DNA of 64,000 nt from NCBI RefSeq assembly GCF_014197265.1, contig NZ_JACIFH010000001.1:1984001-2048000 (forward strand), given 5' to 3'. Made by a program: the position numbers and the translations under genes. Source of the DNA: Microbacterium invictum. GTDB taxonomy: Bacteria; Actinomycetota; Actinomycetes; Actinomycetales; Microbacteriaceae. Below are positions 1 through 10,700 of the stretch, in pieces; within the stretch, counting starts at the first letter, position 1, and each line of letters starts with the position of its first letter. A model generated the notes under the pieces. It searched no databases. It saw only the letters and a list, made by a program, of their open reading frames with translations, and was not told the DNA's origin.

Positions 1-550
1 GCAGGTGCGCGTCACGGTTGAAGAATGCCAGCGCGGGCGACGTGGGGTACACCAGCGACTTGTCGAACATCGCGAGGGCGGCAGTGAATTCGCCGGCGAG
101 CATGGCGGTCACCCCGGCCTGGAGGACAGCGAAGGCACGCAGCCCCCGTGAGGGATCGACCAGGTGGATCGCGGGCGCACGGATCACCTCGAGGTCGCGC
201 AAGATCTTGAGGGCGCCCACGGGGTCGCCGTTCAGCCGCAGGCCCGCGGCGCGGGCGAACGCGACCATGTCGCGCTGAACCGGATCGCCGGTGTCTGCCG
301 CATCGACGGGCAACCCGCGGGGCGTCATCATCTGCAGCATGAGCGTGCCCGGGTCGACCCATTCGGGATCGGCCTCGCCACCGTGATCGGCCATCATCTG
401 CAGCTCCGAGGAGTGCATGCCAAACCACAACTCGAGCGGATGCCGCGACAGCAGCACCGCGAACGCATCCCCATCGCCGCGTCTCATCGCCGCACGCGCC
501 GTTTCGACGACATCAGTCATATCCGCGACATCGGTCATATCCGACACCAT
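1..550 (-). CDS. Unknown protein, N-terminal part (runs off left edge)
   Basis: An open minus-strand frame with typical high-GC codon use enters from the left edge, so only about 183 N-terminal residues are visible. ATG codons at 550, 538 and 520 are all in frame; I give the longest form, and the nearest Shine-Dalgarno-like stretch (GGGGC) does not decide between them. The N-terminus contains a local duplication, MTDVAD followed by MTDVVE. There is no signal peptide or membrane segment. The stretch near the window edge, with AALAMFDKSL, reads like a tetratricopeptide-type helix pair, but this is only an impression. It is transcribed away from the giant gene at 852. I do not recognise the family. 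Confidence 0.6.
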   Translation of the reverse strand, partial: MVSDMTDVADMTDVVETARAAMRRGDGDAFAVLLSRHPLELWFGMHSSELQMMADHGGEADPEWVDPGTLMLQMMTPRGLPVDAADTGDPVQRDMVAFARAAGLRLNGDPVGALKILRDLEVIRAPAIHLVDPSRGLRAFAVLQAGVTAMLAGEFTAALAMFDKSLVYPTSPALAFFNRDAHL

Positions 551-851
551 TGCCCCGCATCCCGTCCTTGCGTCATGGCTCTCCCCGCCACCTCGACGCT
601 ATCGAAAGTTGCGACAGACGCGGAATCCGCGACGGTGACCCCGCGGGCATTTCCGCCGCGCGCCACGGGGCTTGTGGGCGGGGAGCGCGCGGAGGATGAT
701 GGGCCGCGCACACGGCATGCGGGGGCAGCGATCGCGGTGACGCGGGGCCTGAGCGCGAGGTATCAGCGGCGCATGCTCACCACTCTTCGGAGTGACCACA
801 GAGTGCGCGATCTGGGCGCGCTCATCCGGTCCCCATGGCGAAAGGGGCACC
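551..851. other. Divergent intergenic region with a TTCG-loop hairpin
   Basis: This 301-base gap separates the divergent genes at 550 and 852 and should hold promoters for both. The clearest structure is CACTC-TTCG-GAGTG at 781-794, a five-base-pair stem closed by a stable TTCG tetraloop. It lies about 60 bases before the giant gene and could sit in its leader. I see no convincing -35/-10 pair and no ORF with typical codon use. Confidence 0.4.
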
Positions 852-3800
852 ATGAGCCTCTGGGATTCCCTGTCGGGCGAAGGCGGCGGCGCGGACCGAC
901 TGCGGCCCCTGCTCGAGCAGCTGACAGACGCGGTCACCACCTCAACCGAGACCGATGAGTTCGGCACGTGGGATGTCGTCTCGGTCACGCAGAGCCTCAC
1001 AGACCTCCCCGGCCTCGACCTCACCACCGGCGGCCTGGGCGGGGCGGGGTCGATCCTCGAGCTGCGCGACCCGAACGTCACAGTCGCCGTCGGCACGCTG
1101 CCGGCCCCGGCATCCGCATGGCGCGTCATCATCACAGCCCCGCTGGCGGCCATCAAGGTGCCGGGACTCGTGGGCGCGAAACTCGATGCGCAGGGCCAGC
1201 TGATCCCCGACCCCGCCTTCCCGGACGTGGTCTTCGTCGTGCCGCAGCTGCGGCTGCGCGTCATGCAGCTCGCGGGCCAGTCGGTCGCGGTCACGCTGCT
1301 GTCGGCGACCACGACGGCCGGCGGCGGCACCGACGACATCTACGAGTTCGTCCGCATGGAACCGCCGTACGCGCTGATCGGCCCCGGCTCTGTCGTCGGG
1401 TTCGCGTACCGCAGCGCCGTGCTCGACCTGTCGGGCAGCGCGGGGCCGTCGGGCGTGCCGGCCGAAGCACGCGTGCAGCCCGACGCCTGGCAGGGACTGT
1501 TCCTGCCCGAAGTGCGGCTGTTCGTCGCCCCCGATGGGCTCGAAGGCATCGCGGTCAGCGCCGGAGTGCGCAACCTCTGGATCGGCGTCGGCGCGCACGC
1601 CGGCGTCACCGGAACCTTCGAAGCCGAAGTCGTCAACCGCGGGGCCTCGCCGCGCATCCACGTGCGCTTCCGCGGCGCGGGCGGGCGCTACATCGCCGAC
1701 CCCGGCCCCGGCACGGCGCTGCTGCCCGAGCACAGCGAGATCGTCGTCGACACCGAGGGCGGCATCGCGCCGGTCGAGGTGTCGATCCGCGTGGGCTCCG
1801 ACCTCGTCGAGGACGACCGCCGGCCCATCGTGACGCCGGCCACCGGCACACTCACCGTCACCGTGACCGTCGACGACGCGGGCCCGTCGCCGGCGACCGT
1901 GCGCACCATCACCGTGCAGCGAGATACGACTCCGGATGCCGGTGGTGCCGGCGGCTCGGCGGGTTCGACCACGCAGGTGCGCCCGACCCAGCGCGGCACC
2001 CACGTCATCGTCAAAGAGGGCGAGACCGACACCACGGTCACCGTGCGGCTCGAGCCGCGGCGCAGCGTCGCGTGGACCGGGCCCGGCGGCACCCACACCG
2101 GCGAGACCCTCACCGTGCCCGTGGCCGCCGGGGCGCCCGTGCAGGTGACCGCCACCATCCCGGCCGGGGTGGCGCAGACGGCCGGATGCTGGTTCCACTT
2201 CGACCGGCCGACCGCGGGGCAGCTGCCGCCGGCACCCTCGCCGGCGCCGGTGCCGCCGCTCACGCCCGCCGAGCAGACGCGCGAAGATGCCCGCCTCGCC
2301 TGGGCCGACAGCAACGACGACATGCGCACCACTCCGGCATCCACCCGCACGACCAGCGCGTCAGGCGGCGAGCGCTTCGAGACGGCGATGGCGAACCGCA
2401 TCGCCCAGATCGGCGCCGGGCAGACCATCACCGTCGACGGGTACGCGTCGCACGAAGCCCCCGGCTCGACCGCGCAGGACGCCCACAACCTCGACCTCTC
2501 GCGCCGCCGCCTCGAGGCCGCCGTGCGCGCGCTGCGCAGCGCCGGCTTCACCGACGTGCAGGCCGGCACCGCGCACGGCTCGGGGTTCGCGAACTCAACC
2601 TCGGTGATCGCCGGCCTCATGGACGGCATAAGCCCGAGGCCCGCCCCCGGCGCCTCGTTCTGGTGGCTGGCCGTCGCGCACTGGCAGCCGCTGCCGGCGA
2701 CCGAGGAGGTATGCCGGGCCGACATCGTGCGCACACCCGAGCCGCCCGCGCCGCGCACCGACCCTCGGCCGCCCGAAGCCCGGCGCCCCGACTGCTTCCG
2801 CAAGATCGGGGTGCGCGTGGAGATCGTGCGCGACACGCTCGTGCGCGCCGAGATCTACGGCGAGTTCGACATCGAGACGGCCGTCGAGTCGTCGCTCGCG
2901 CGGCGCGGTGAGGGACCGCTGCGCACCGGCGGCCGCAACCCATCCGACGGTATCTGCCTGTTCCTGGTGCGGCTGCGGCTGAGCGAAGACCGCGCCGCGT
3001 GGGACGTCACCGGCGAGTTCCGCGCCGCCGAGCAGGACCGCGACGGCCTGGCCCTCATGACCGAGGCCGACGCCGACCCCAACGTGCTCAACATCCTCGG
3101 GGCGCTCGCCGTCATGGCGCCGCTGACCGCCAGCGCCGTCGAATTGTCGCCCGCCGCCGGGGCCATCGTGGCGCTCGGCAGCGTCGCGCTGGGCGCCAGC
3201 GACGTGCTGCACACGCACGCGCTCATGCTGCGCGGCGGAGAACTCGTCGTCTCGCGGGGCGTGCTCGGACCCGACGGCATCACCGCGGCATCCGACAAGG
3301 GAGTGCAGATCTCCATCCTGCTCGACCTCGAGATCGCCTTCAGCTTCGACCTCGAACTGGTGCGCGTCGACCCCGCGAAGCCGATCGTGGCCCGGTACAA
3401 GGCGATCGGCGTGCGGTCGCAGTGGGAGACGGATGCCGCGCCCGGTGGCGTCGAGTACGTTCCGCTGCCGGTGTTCGACCCCAGCCGCGGCTACAGCCTC
3501 GACGTGCCCGCCGGCGCGCTCACCGCGACGCCGCCGCTGGATGAGATCCTGCGGATCCTCGGGTTCCGGGTGAGCCGCGACAACCCGACCTATCTCGAGG
3601 TCGAGGTGGGCCTGGGCATCGACCTCGGCATCGTCAGCGTCGACGCGGTGCGCGTGCGCGTGCGGCTGGACGGGCCGCCGCTCGACCTGCAGCTGACCAA
3701 GCTGCGCGCCAGCATCGAGATCCCCGGCACGCTGCACGGGTCGGGGTCGCTGGAGTTTACCGAGTTCGGCTTCAAGGGCGCGTTCGACCTGACCGTGACG

Positions 3801-6800
3801 CCGGTGAACATCCGCGTGGCCGCGGTGCTGGCCGTCGAACGCGATCCGGCGCGCGGCGTCACGGGCGTCCTCATCGGCGGGCGCGTGGAGTTCCCGGTGC
3901 CGATCCTGCTCGGCAGCTCGGGGCTGGGCATCTACGGGTTCATGGGCGGCATCGGCGTCAACTACATGCGCGATGAGTCACCCTATGCGGCATCCCTCAC
4001 CAAAGCCCTCGACTGGGTGAAGGACCAGTACACGCGCCCCGGCCAGGTCATGGACCCGTCGGGCTGGACGCTCGAGCCCGGGGCGTTCGCGTTCGCCGCC
4101 GGCATCGCGGTCGGCACGGTCGACGGCGGATTCACCGTGCACCTGGACGGCATCGTCGTGATCGAGGTGCCCGGCCCGCGGCTGCTGCTCATCATGAAGG
4201 CCGACGTGCTGAGCCTGCCGCCCGTGTTCGGCAGCGACCAGTCGGCCACGTTCCTGGCCGTGCTCGACATCGACTTCGGGCGCGGATCGATCCTCATCGC
4301 CCTCGTCGCCGAGTACGAGATCAAGAGCATCCTGCACGTGCGCGTGCCGGTGACGGCGAGCTTCGAGTCGGAGAACCCCGAGAACTGGTTCGTCGACCTC
4401 GGTCGCTTCCCCACCGCCGAGCGGGTCAGCGTCAGCGTGCTCGACGTCATCTCGGGCAGCGGATACCTCATGGTGCACGGCAACGGCATCACCCTGCAGA
4501 CCGACCCGGTGCTGTCGGTGCCGTCGGGCTTCGCCGTCGCGACCGGCTTCCACCTGCAGGCCGTGCTGATGGGGTCGAAGCAGGTGGGCCTCTACCTCGA
4601 GGTGGCCGCGGGCTTCGACGCGATCCTGGGCCTGGACCCCTTCTACCTCGCCGGCATCATCTACGTGCGGGGCGAACTGCGCCTGTGGATCATCGGCATC
4701 TCGGCGAGCGCACGCCTCGTCGTCGAAGTCGGCACTCGCCGGCTGCCCGACGGCACGACCACCCAGCAGCCCTACGTGTACGGCGAGGTGTGCGGCAGCG
4801 TCGACTTCTTCTTCTTCAGCGTCAAGGGGTGCGTGAGCCTCACGATCGGCGAGCCGCCCACCCCGACCCCGACTCCGCGCGAGCTGGTCGAGGGCGTCTC
4901 GATCATCGCCCGCACGCCCGCGAAGATCGAGGGCTCGGGTGCCGGCGAGGTGATCGACGGGAAGCTGGGGGATGCCGCGCGCGACGGCACGGCAGAACCG
5001 GTGCCGGTCGTGCCGATCGACGCGATCCCGATCATCTCGTTCCACACCGGTCCGCACATGGACGGCGGTGCGGTCGGGACTGAGGTGCAGATCGCCGGTG
5101 CCACGCCGGTGAACCTGCCCGGCGGCGGGCCCAACCGGTGGACCCGGGTCGGCGATCGGTGGTGGCGCTACCGGGTGACGGCGATCTCGCTCACCGTCTC
5201 GGGCGGCGGTGCGCCGGTGGGCCCGGGCGCCACCCCGCACACCTGGCTCACACCGCTGGCCACCACCGGCCCGCACGCCGGCCCGACCCTGGCACTGCTG
5301 GACTGGCTGCCCACCGCCACCCCGACCGCGGTGCCGTACGGCGAGAACCTGGTCGAGACGGTGCGCCACCAGTGGGGCACCGCGTGCGCCGACGGGGCGC
5401 CGCCGGCGCGCATCCTCTGGACGTTCGGCGACTGCCCGGCCGGCCCGAGCGACGACGGCTGGCACCTCACCGGCGTGGCCTGGCCCGACCCGCCGGGCAC
5501 CACGCGCGGCCAGCCCGCCGACACCCGGGTGCGCGTGATCGAGCTGTGGCGCATCCGGCCCGACATCGACCTCATGCAGGGCACCACCCCGGCGCGCGTG
5601 ATCCGCGACATCGTGGCGTGCTTCCGGCCGCAGCGCGACGCGGTGCCCGCGACCGACCCGTTCCAGGTTTGGGACCAGATCGCACCCGCGACCTTCAGCG
5701 CCGATGCTGCGGCATCCGGCATCCCGCTCGACGCGGCGACCGACTACCTCGCCGCGGGCGGGTCGCTGCACGACCTCGCGGCCACCGCCCAGCGCACCGG
5801 CTGGGAGCCCGGCCACACCCGCGACCCCGGCACGCGGGGCGACCTCGGCTGCCACGGTGTCGTGCTGCGCTCGCCCCTCCGCGACGACGACGATCCGGCC
5901 CCGTGGGGGCCCGAGGCCGATCAGCAGCGGGTGAAGATCGCGTGGGATGCCGCGGGCTTCCGCCCGCACGAACTGGGCGACGCGGTGGCGTTCGTCCGCG
6001 ACGACGACGAGTTCACCGGATTCCAGGTGCTGCTGCTAGTCGATGAGCGCGGCCTGAACGGCGACGTGGTGATCCGCTGCGAGGCCGCCGACGGCACGGC
6101 GCTCGACGAGCGCCCGGTCGAGGGCGGCGACGCCCTGTGGGCGCCGAACCGGCTGCCCGACGAATGGGTCGACGCCGACGGGCCGTGGGCCGGTGAGGTG
6201 TGGGATGCCGGCGTCATCGCGGGCCGGCTGCGGCGGCTCGGCAAGGCCCTGCTGCCGGCGTTCGTGCCGCTCAAGCGGGTGCCCGACGGCACGACGCGCA
6301 TCGTGATCGGGCGGCGGCGGCACGAGGATGACGAACAGGGTGCCACCGAGCCGTTCTACGTCGTCGCGGCGACGGGCACGTTCGCCAGCGAGACCTTCCG
6401 CCACGAGTGGGACGAGACCGACATCGACCGGGATCGTGCCGCACTGTCGAACGCACTGTCGAAGGGCGCCGACGACGTGGCGTTGCTGCGCCCCGGGCGG
6501 GACTACACGCTCGCGGTGGAGTGGGAGGCGACGTCGAAAGAGAGCGAGACGCAGCCGGCGGCCGCCGACGACGGCGACGGCTGGAACGCCGCCCCGGCGC
6601 CGCAGACCTACCGGTTCCGCACCCAGGGCACCGCGCCGATCGACCTCGATCCGTGGATCACGAGCACCACCCCGAGCATGGACGAGGACGGTGTCTTCAC
6701 GCGGGAGAAGGTGCGGATCGTGTTCGCCACGCAGCGGGTGACGGGCCTGTACGACGCGTACGGCCGCGAGCTGCGGGTGACGGTGCGCGCGGCATCGGGT

Positions 6801-7697
6801 CACCACCCCGAACCGCCCGGCGGTGGCACCGTCGCAGGCGGATTCACCCTGCCGGTCACCGCCGACGGCGTGTTCGCGACGCTCGAGAGCGCCCATGGAG
6901 TGGTCAAGCCCTGGTTGCAGGCGGCGCTGGAGGTGGTCGGCGAAGGCGGGCTCGGCTGCGTCAACGTCGACGAGGACGCCACGAACGTCTACACGCTCAC
7001 GCTCGAGTACGATTTCGAGCCGCTCACCGACTACCTCGTCGACATCCGCAGCGTGGTCAAGACCACGGGCGCCGACCCGATCCTGGTGCACCGGGTCGGG
7101 TTCACCACCTCGCGCTTCCGCGATGTGGGCGACCTCGCCGCGCTCACCTCGAGCGCGGTGATCGAGCACCGGGCCGTCGCGTCGATCGCGGCGCTGGCCG
7201 CGCTGCCCGACGCGCCCAGCGGCGCCGCCGTCGATGAGGCGATGCAGCAGGCGGGGCTCGGTGTCGAGCCGGTGCCGGCCTGGCCGCGCACCCGGGTGCT
7301 GTGGAGCACCGACGCCGAGCCGCGGCCGCTCGCGGTCGTCGTCGAATGCAGCGAGCCGATGTGGCGCGAGCGCACCGTGCCGGCCTGGATCGAGGCACCG
7401 CCCGACGCTCCCGATCCGAGCCACGGCTATTGGGCCGGGCGCCCCGGCGAATGGCTCGTGCTGCGCGCCGACCAGACGCTGCCGGCGGCGGGCGACCTGC
7501 CGCGTGCCAGCGTGCCGCGCATCATCCGCGGCCCCGGTGGCACGCGCGCCATCGCGTTGCTGGGCCCGAACGCCCGCGGGTGCGAGGCGCGCTTCGCCCT
7601 CGTGCACCGTGACGTGATGCCGTCGGGCGTCACCGAGACCGCGACGACCGCGATCCGCGCAGACCTGCAGCGGGCGCCCTGGGAATCAGAGGATTGA
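852..7697 (+). CDS. Giant multidomain protein with OmpA-like and beta-rich regions, function unknown
   Basis: The product has 2,281 residues. I start it at ATG 852, preceded by AAAGGGG at good spacing, not at an upstream in-frame ATG at 792. There is no signal peptide and no clear membrane anchor. Residues about 500-585 resemble an OmpA C-terminal (peptidoglycan-binding-like) fold, with ITVDGYAS and LDLSRRRLEAA motifs. Residues about 880-1340 form a long region of alternating hydrophobic strands, including GIYGFMGGIGVNYM and GSVDFFFFSVKGC, which recalls the DUF6603 family, though I could not verify this. A PTPTPT linker follows near residue 1336, then a 900-residue C-terminal part with fibronectin/Ig-like strand patterns. 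The gene at 7714 follows after 16 bases, so the two are probably co-transcribed. An OmpA-like module in a cytosolic-looking Gram-positive protein is odd. Particle, sheath or toxin-complex roles are possible but unproven. Confidence 0.75.
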   Translation: MSLWDSLSGEGGGADRLRPLLEQLTDAVTTSTETDEFGTWDVVSVTQSLTDLPGLDLTTGGLGGAGSILELRDPNVTVAVGTLPAPASAWRVIITAPLAAIKVPGLVGAKLDAQGQLIPDPAFPDVVFVVPQLRLRVMQLAGQSVAVTLLSATTTAGGGTDDIYEFVRMEPPYALIGPGSVVGFAYRSAVLDLSGSAGPSGVPAEARVQPDAWQGLFLPEVRLFVAPDGLEGIAVSAGVRNLWIGVGAHAGVTGTFEAEVVNRGASPRIHVRFRGAGGRYIADPGPGTALLPEHSEIVVDTEGGIAPVEVSIRVGSDLVEDDRRPIVTPATGTLTVTVTVDDAGPSPATVRTITVQRDTTPDAGGAGGSAGSTTQVRPTQRGTHVIVKEGETDTTVTVRLEPRRSVAWTGPGGTHTGETLTVPVAAGAPVQVTATIPAGVAQTAGCWFHFDRPTAGQLPPAPSPAPVPPLTPAEQTREDARLAWADSNDDMRTTPASTRTTSASGGERFETAMANRIAQIGAGQTITVDGYASHEAPGSTAQDAHNLDLSRRRLEAAVRALRSAGFTDVQAGTAHGSGFANSTSVIAGLMDGISPRPAPGASFWWLAVAHWQPLPATEEVCRADIVRTPEPPAPRTDPRPPEARRPDCFRKIGVRVEIVRDTLVRAEIYGEFDIETAVESSLARRGEGPLRTGGRNPSDGICLFLVRLRLSEDRAAWDVTGEFRAAEQDRDGLALMTEADADPNVLNILGALAVMAPLTASAVELSPAAGAIVALGSVALGASDVLHTHALMLRGGELVVSRGVLGPDGITAASDKGVQISILLDLEIAFSFDLELVRVDPAKPIVARYKAIGVRSQWETDAAPGGVEYVPLPVFDPSRGYSLDVPAGALTATPPLDEILRILGFRVSRDNPTYLEVEVGLGIDLGIVSVDAVRVRVRLDGPPLDLQLTKLRASIEIPGTLHGSGSLEFTEFGFKGAFDLTVTPVNIRVAAVLAVERDPARGVTGVLIGGRVEFPVPILLGSSGLGIYGFMGGIGVNYMRDESPYAASLTKALDWVKDQYTRPGQVMDPSGWTLEPGAFAFAAGIAVGTVDGGFTVHLDGIVVIEVPGPRLLLIMKADVLSLPPVFGSDQSATFLAVLDIDFGRGSILIALVAEYEIKSILHVRVPVTASFESENPENWFVDLGRFPTAERVSVSVLDVISGSGYLMVHGNGITLQTDPVLSVPSGFAVATGFHLQAVLMGSKQVGLYLEVAAGFDAILGLDPFYLAGIIYVRGELRLWIIGISASARLVVEVGTRRLPDGTTTQQPYVYGEVCGSVDFFFFSVKGCVSLTIGEPPTPTPTPRELVEGVSIIARTPAKIEGSGAGEVIDGKLGDAARDGTAEPVPVVPIDAIPIISFHTGPHMDGGAVGTEVQIAGATPVNLPGGGPNRWTRVGDRWWRYRVTAISLTVSGGGAPVGPGATPHTWLTPLATTGPHAGPTLALLDWLPTATPTAVPYGENLVETVRHQWGTACADGAPPARILWTFGDCPAGPSDDGWHLTGVAWPDPPGTTRGQPADTRVRVIELWRIRPDIDLMQGTTPARVIRDIVACFRPQRDAVPATDPFQVWDQIAPATFSADAAASGIPLDAATDYLAAGGSLHDLAATAQRTGWEPGHTRDPGTRGDLGCHGVVLRSPLRDDDDPAPWGPEADQQRVKIAWDAAGFRPHELGDAVAFVRDDDEFTGFQVLLLVDERGLNGDVVIRCEAADGTALDERPVEGGDALWAPNRLPDEWVDADGPWAGEVWDAGVIAGRLRRLGKALLPAFVPLKRVPDGTTRIVIGRRRHEDDEQGATEPFYVVAATGTFASETFRHEWDETDIDRDRAALSNALSKGADDVALLRPGRDYTLAVEWEATSKESETQPAAADDGDGWNAAPAPQTYRFRTQGTAPIDLDPWITSTTPSMDEDGVFTREKVRIVFATQRVTGLYDAYGRELRVTVRAASGHHPEPPGGGTVAGGFTLPVTADGVFATLESAHGVVKPWLQAALEVVGEGGLGCVNVDEDATNVYTLTLEYDFEPLTDYLVDIRSVVKTTGADPILVHRVGFTTSRFRDVGDLAALTSSAVIEHRAVASIAALAALPDAPSGAAVDEAMQQAGLGVEPVPAWPRTRVLWSTDAEPRPLAVVVECSEPMWRERTVPAWIEAPPDAPDPSHGYWAGRPGEWLVLRADQTLPAAGDLPRASVPRIIRGPGGTRAIALLGPNARGCEARFALVHRDVMPSGVTETATTAIRADLQRAPWESED

Positions 7698-7713
7698 GGG
7701 AGGTGGAGCACTG

Positions 7714-10700
7714 ATGGGACGCATCGCCGACCCCTTCCGCCTGCGGGCCGAAGCCGTCGAGATCGACTGGACCGCCGTCGCCCGCGCCCGCGAGGCGGGC
7801 CTCGGCCAGGACCTCGACTGGAAGCGCCTCAAGCGGCGGACGACCGACGTGCGCCTGATCTGGGCGTGTGCGGCGACGCTGGGCGTGCCGCACGGCCCGT
7901 TCACGGTCTGGCACCGTCCGGTCGGCGGCGGCCGCCCGCAGCGCGTGGCCGCGACGGTCCGCAGCGACCCGGCGGGAACGCGGCTCGACTGGGGCGGTGT
8001 CGCCGCCGGTCACGTCGTGGTCAGCTGCAAGGCCGCCGATCCGGGCAGACCGGTGGGTCTGTTCCTCTACCGCGTCGGGCACGACGGGCTCACCGGCGCC
8101 GTCGGCGCGACCGCGGTGGCCGCGACGCCGGCGGCGGTGACGTTGTCGGTGCGCACGAGCGGGGCGACGTGGGCGGTGCTCGTCAACGGGCACTCGGCCG
8201 AGGTGAGCATCGCCACGCTCGACGAGATCGTCAACGCCGACGACTGGAAGCCGCTCGAACTCGTCGGGCTGCCCATCGACCAGCCCTGGCCCGGAACCGA
8301 CTACGACGCCGGCGACCAGGGCTTCGTCGACGCGCCGCTGCCGCCGGTCGAGGCGGCGCTGAACCGCATCGAGCGCGGTGCCCCGCCGCTCGGCTGGGAC
8401 GCCCGCACGCCCGGCGGGCTCGATGCGCCCAGGTGGGACGAACCCGATCCCGCCGCGCTGGTGAAGGAGATCCAGCACTTCACCCTGCCGGCCGTCGCGG
8501 CGCTCTACGACGCCGGGCTGCCCGAGTTCGCCCAGATGCAGCGCGAGGCGTGGCAGGCAGCGCGCTCGCCGCACGTCGACGGCGCCGCCCGCACGTCGTC
8601 GCTCGACGCGCAGGCCGACCTGCGCCCGTGGGCGGTGCTCGCGCTGACCGCGCAGATCGATCCGTTCCTGAACCTGGCGACCGGATTCGGCACCGCGTAC
8701 GCCGCCGAACGCTTCGACGACCGGCATCCGGCGATCGGCGGTGACGAGCTCATGGTCACCGCGATCTACGCGCACACGCTCGGGCCCGACGAGGTGGTGG
8801 TCGAAGGCCAGCCGCTGCCGCCCGGCATCGGCGGCGCCGAGTTCGCCGCCTATGCTCCGCGCGGCGCGCGGCTCAGCCAGGTCGCCGCGCCCGGGCAGCT
8901 GAGCGCGACGCGTGCCGGGCTGGTCGAGCCGCGCGGCATCGACCAGGCGTGGGGCGAGAGCATCCGACTGTCGTACCAGCGGGCGGCATCGTCGGCCATG
9001 CTCGGCACCCCGACGCAGCAGGCCGCGATCGTCGCGGCCGCGGGCAGTGCCGCGGCCGAGGCGATCATCGAGCGGCGCGATCCGCAGGGGTGGCGCACGG
9101 TCGCGATCTCGCCCGACGCGCCGCAGGGTCAGCCCGGGCACGACCGCGCCTCGCTCATGCACGCGCCCGTCGAGATCGCGCTCGGGTCGGGCGGCCGCAA
9201 TGCGCAGTACGGCCTCGCCGTCGCCGACGTGTTCGGCGTGTGGTCGCCGTGGCGCGACGCCGCCTACAGCGGAGACGAGCCGCAGCCCGACCTGCCGGCG
9301 ATCGTGGCGGCCACCCTCGACACCCGCTACGCCGGATCGACCGCCGCGCCGAGCACCCTGGCGGTCGATGTCGCCGTCGAGTGGGCCGAGCGGCGCACCA
9401 CCCGCATCGACGTGCGGGCCGTGTTCCATCCGGCCGTGCCGGCACCGGCATCCCCTCTCTCCTTGTCTCCTACCGGTGCCGTGTCGACGGGCTGCTTCGC
9501 ACGCGATCTCGCCGTGACGTTCGCGGCCGACGGCGCGCCCACCGGGGTCGGCTGCACGGTCGTCGAGCTCAACGCCGAGGGCACCGCTCCGCTCGGGGGC
9601 GGGCCGCGCCCGGACGGCGTGCGGCGCTACCGGCTGACCGGCGACGTGCCGACGCTCGACTTCGCGGTCGTGCGGCGGTGGGGAGCGGCCCTGTGGGCGC
9701 GCCGGCACCTGGCCGTGGGGGTGTCGCCGACGGGCTTCGGCGAGCGCACCGACACCGCCGCCGCGAGCCCGGTGCCGACGCTGCCGCTGCCGCCCGCGCA
9801 GCCGCCCGGGGTGCCGCTGGCGAGCCTGCCCGACGCGGCCGGATCGTCGCACGCCGCCGTGACGTGGAGTCTCGCCGCCAGCGCCGACGCGCGCACCGCG
9901 ATCGTGTGGGAACTGGCCGAGACGGCGCTGCGGCAGACCGCGGGACTGCCGCCGCAGGCCGAGGGAGCGACCCCCTCCGAGCGCCTCGTGGCCGCCCGGG
10001 CCGCCTACGACGGACTGTCGGCCGAGCGACAGCGGGGCGTGTTCCGGCGGATCGCCGAGGTGGATGCCGCGGCGCGCACCTTCGACGTCACGCTGCCACG
10101 CGGGTCGACCGACATCCACTTCTTCGTCGTGACCATCGTGTCGTCCACCGCGGTGGAGTCGCCGTGGCCGGCCGCCGGGGCCGGAGTGCCGGCGCACAAG
10201 CACCTGCGCGCGGTCATCGCCCCGCACGTCGTGCGCCCCGAGCCGCCGCTCGTGCGGCCCTCGCCCGGCGCCGACGGCGTCGAGACGGTGCTGCGTCTGG
10301 AGGCGGCCAGTGCGCTGCCCGTGCACAGCTTCCGGCTGCTGCGCACCCGGTCGGAGCGCGCGGCGCTGCGGGCCGACACGATGGGGCCGCCGTTCGCCGC
10401 ACCGCTCGCCGCACCGCGGCCGGCAGCAGGCGGAGGGCAGGCGGTCGATACCGTCACCGGACTGCCGATCTACGAGGCCACCTGGAGCGGGACGCTGCCG
10501 CCCGCGTGGACGCCGTGGCTCGTGCGCGCGAGCGCCGTGCCCATCGACGCCGACACCGAGCACGGCCGGCGCGGGCGCGAGTCGGAGCCCTCGGATGTCG
10601 TGTCGGTCGTCGCCGTGCCGTCGGGGCCGCCGGTGCTCGATGACCTCGTCGGGGTGGCGGACGCCGCCCACACCGGGATCGTCGTGCAGACCGGGACGAC

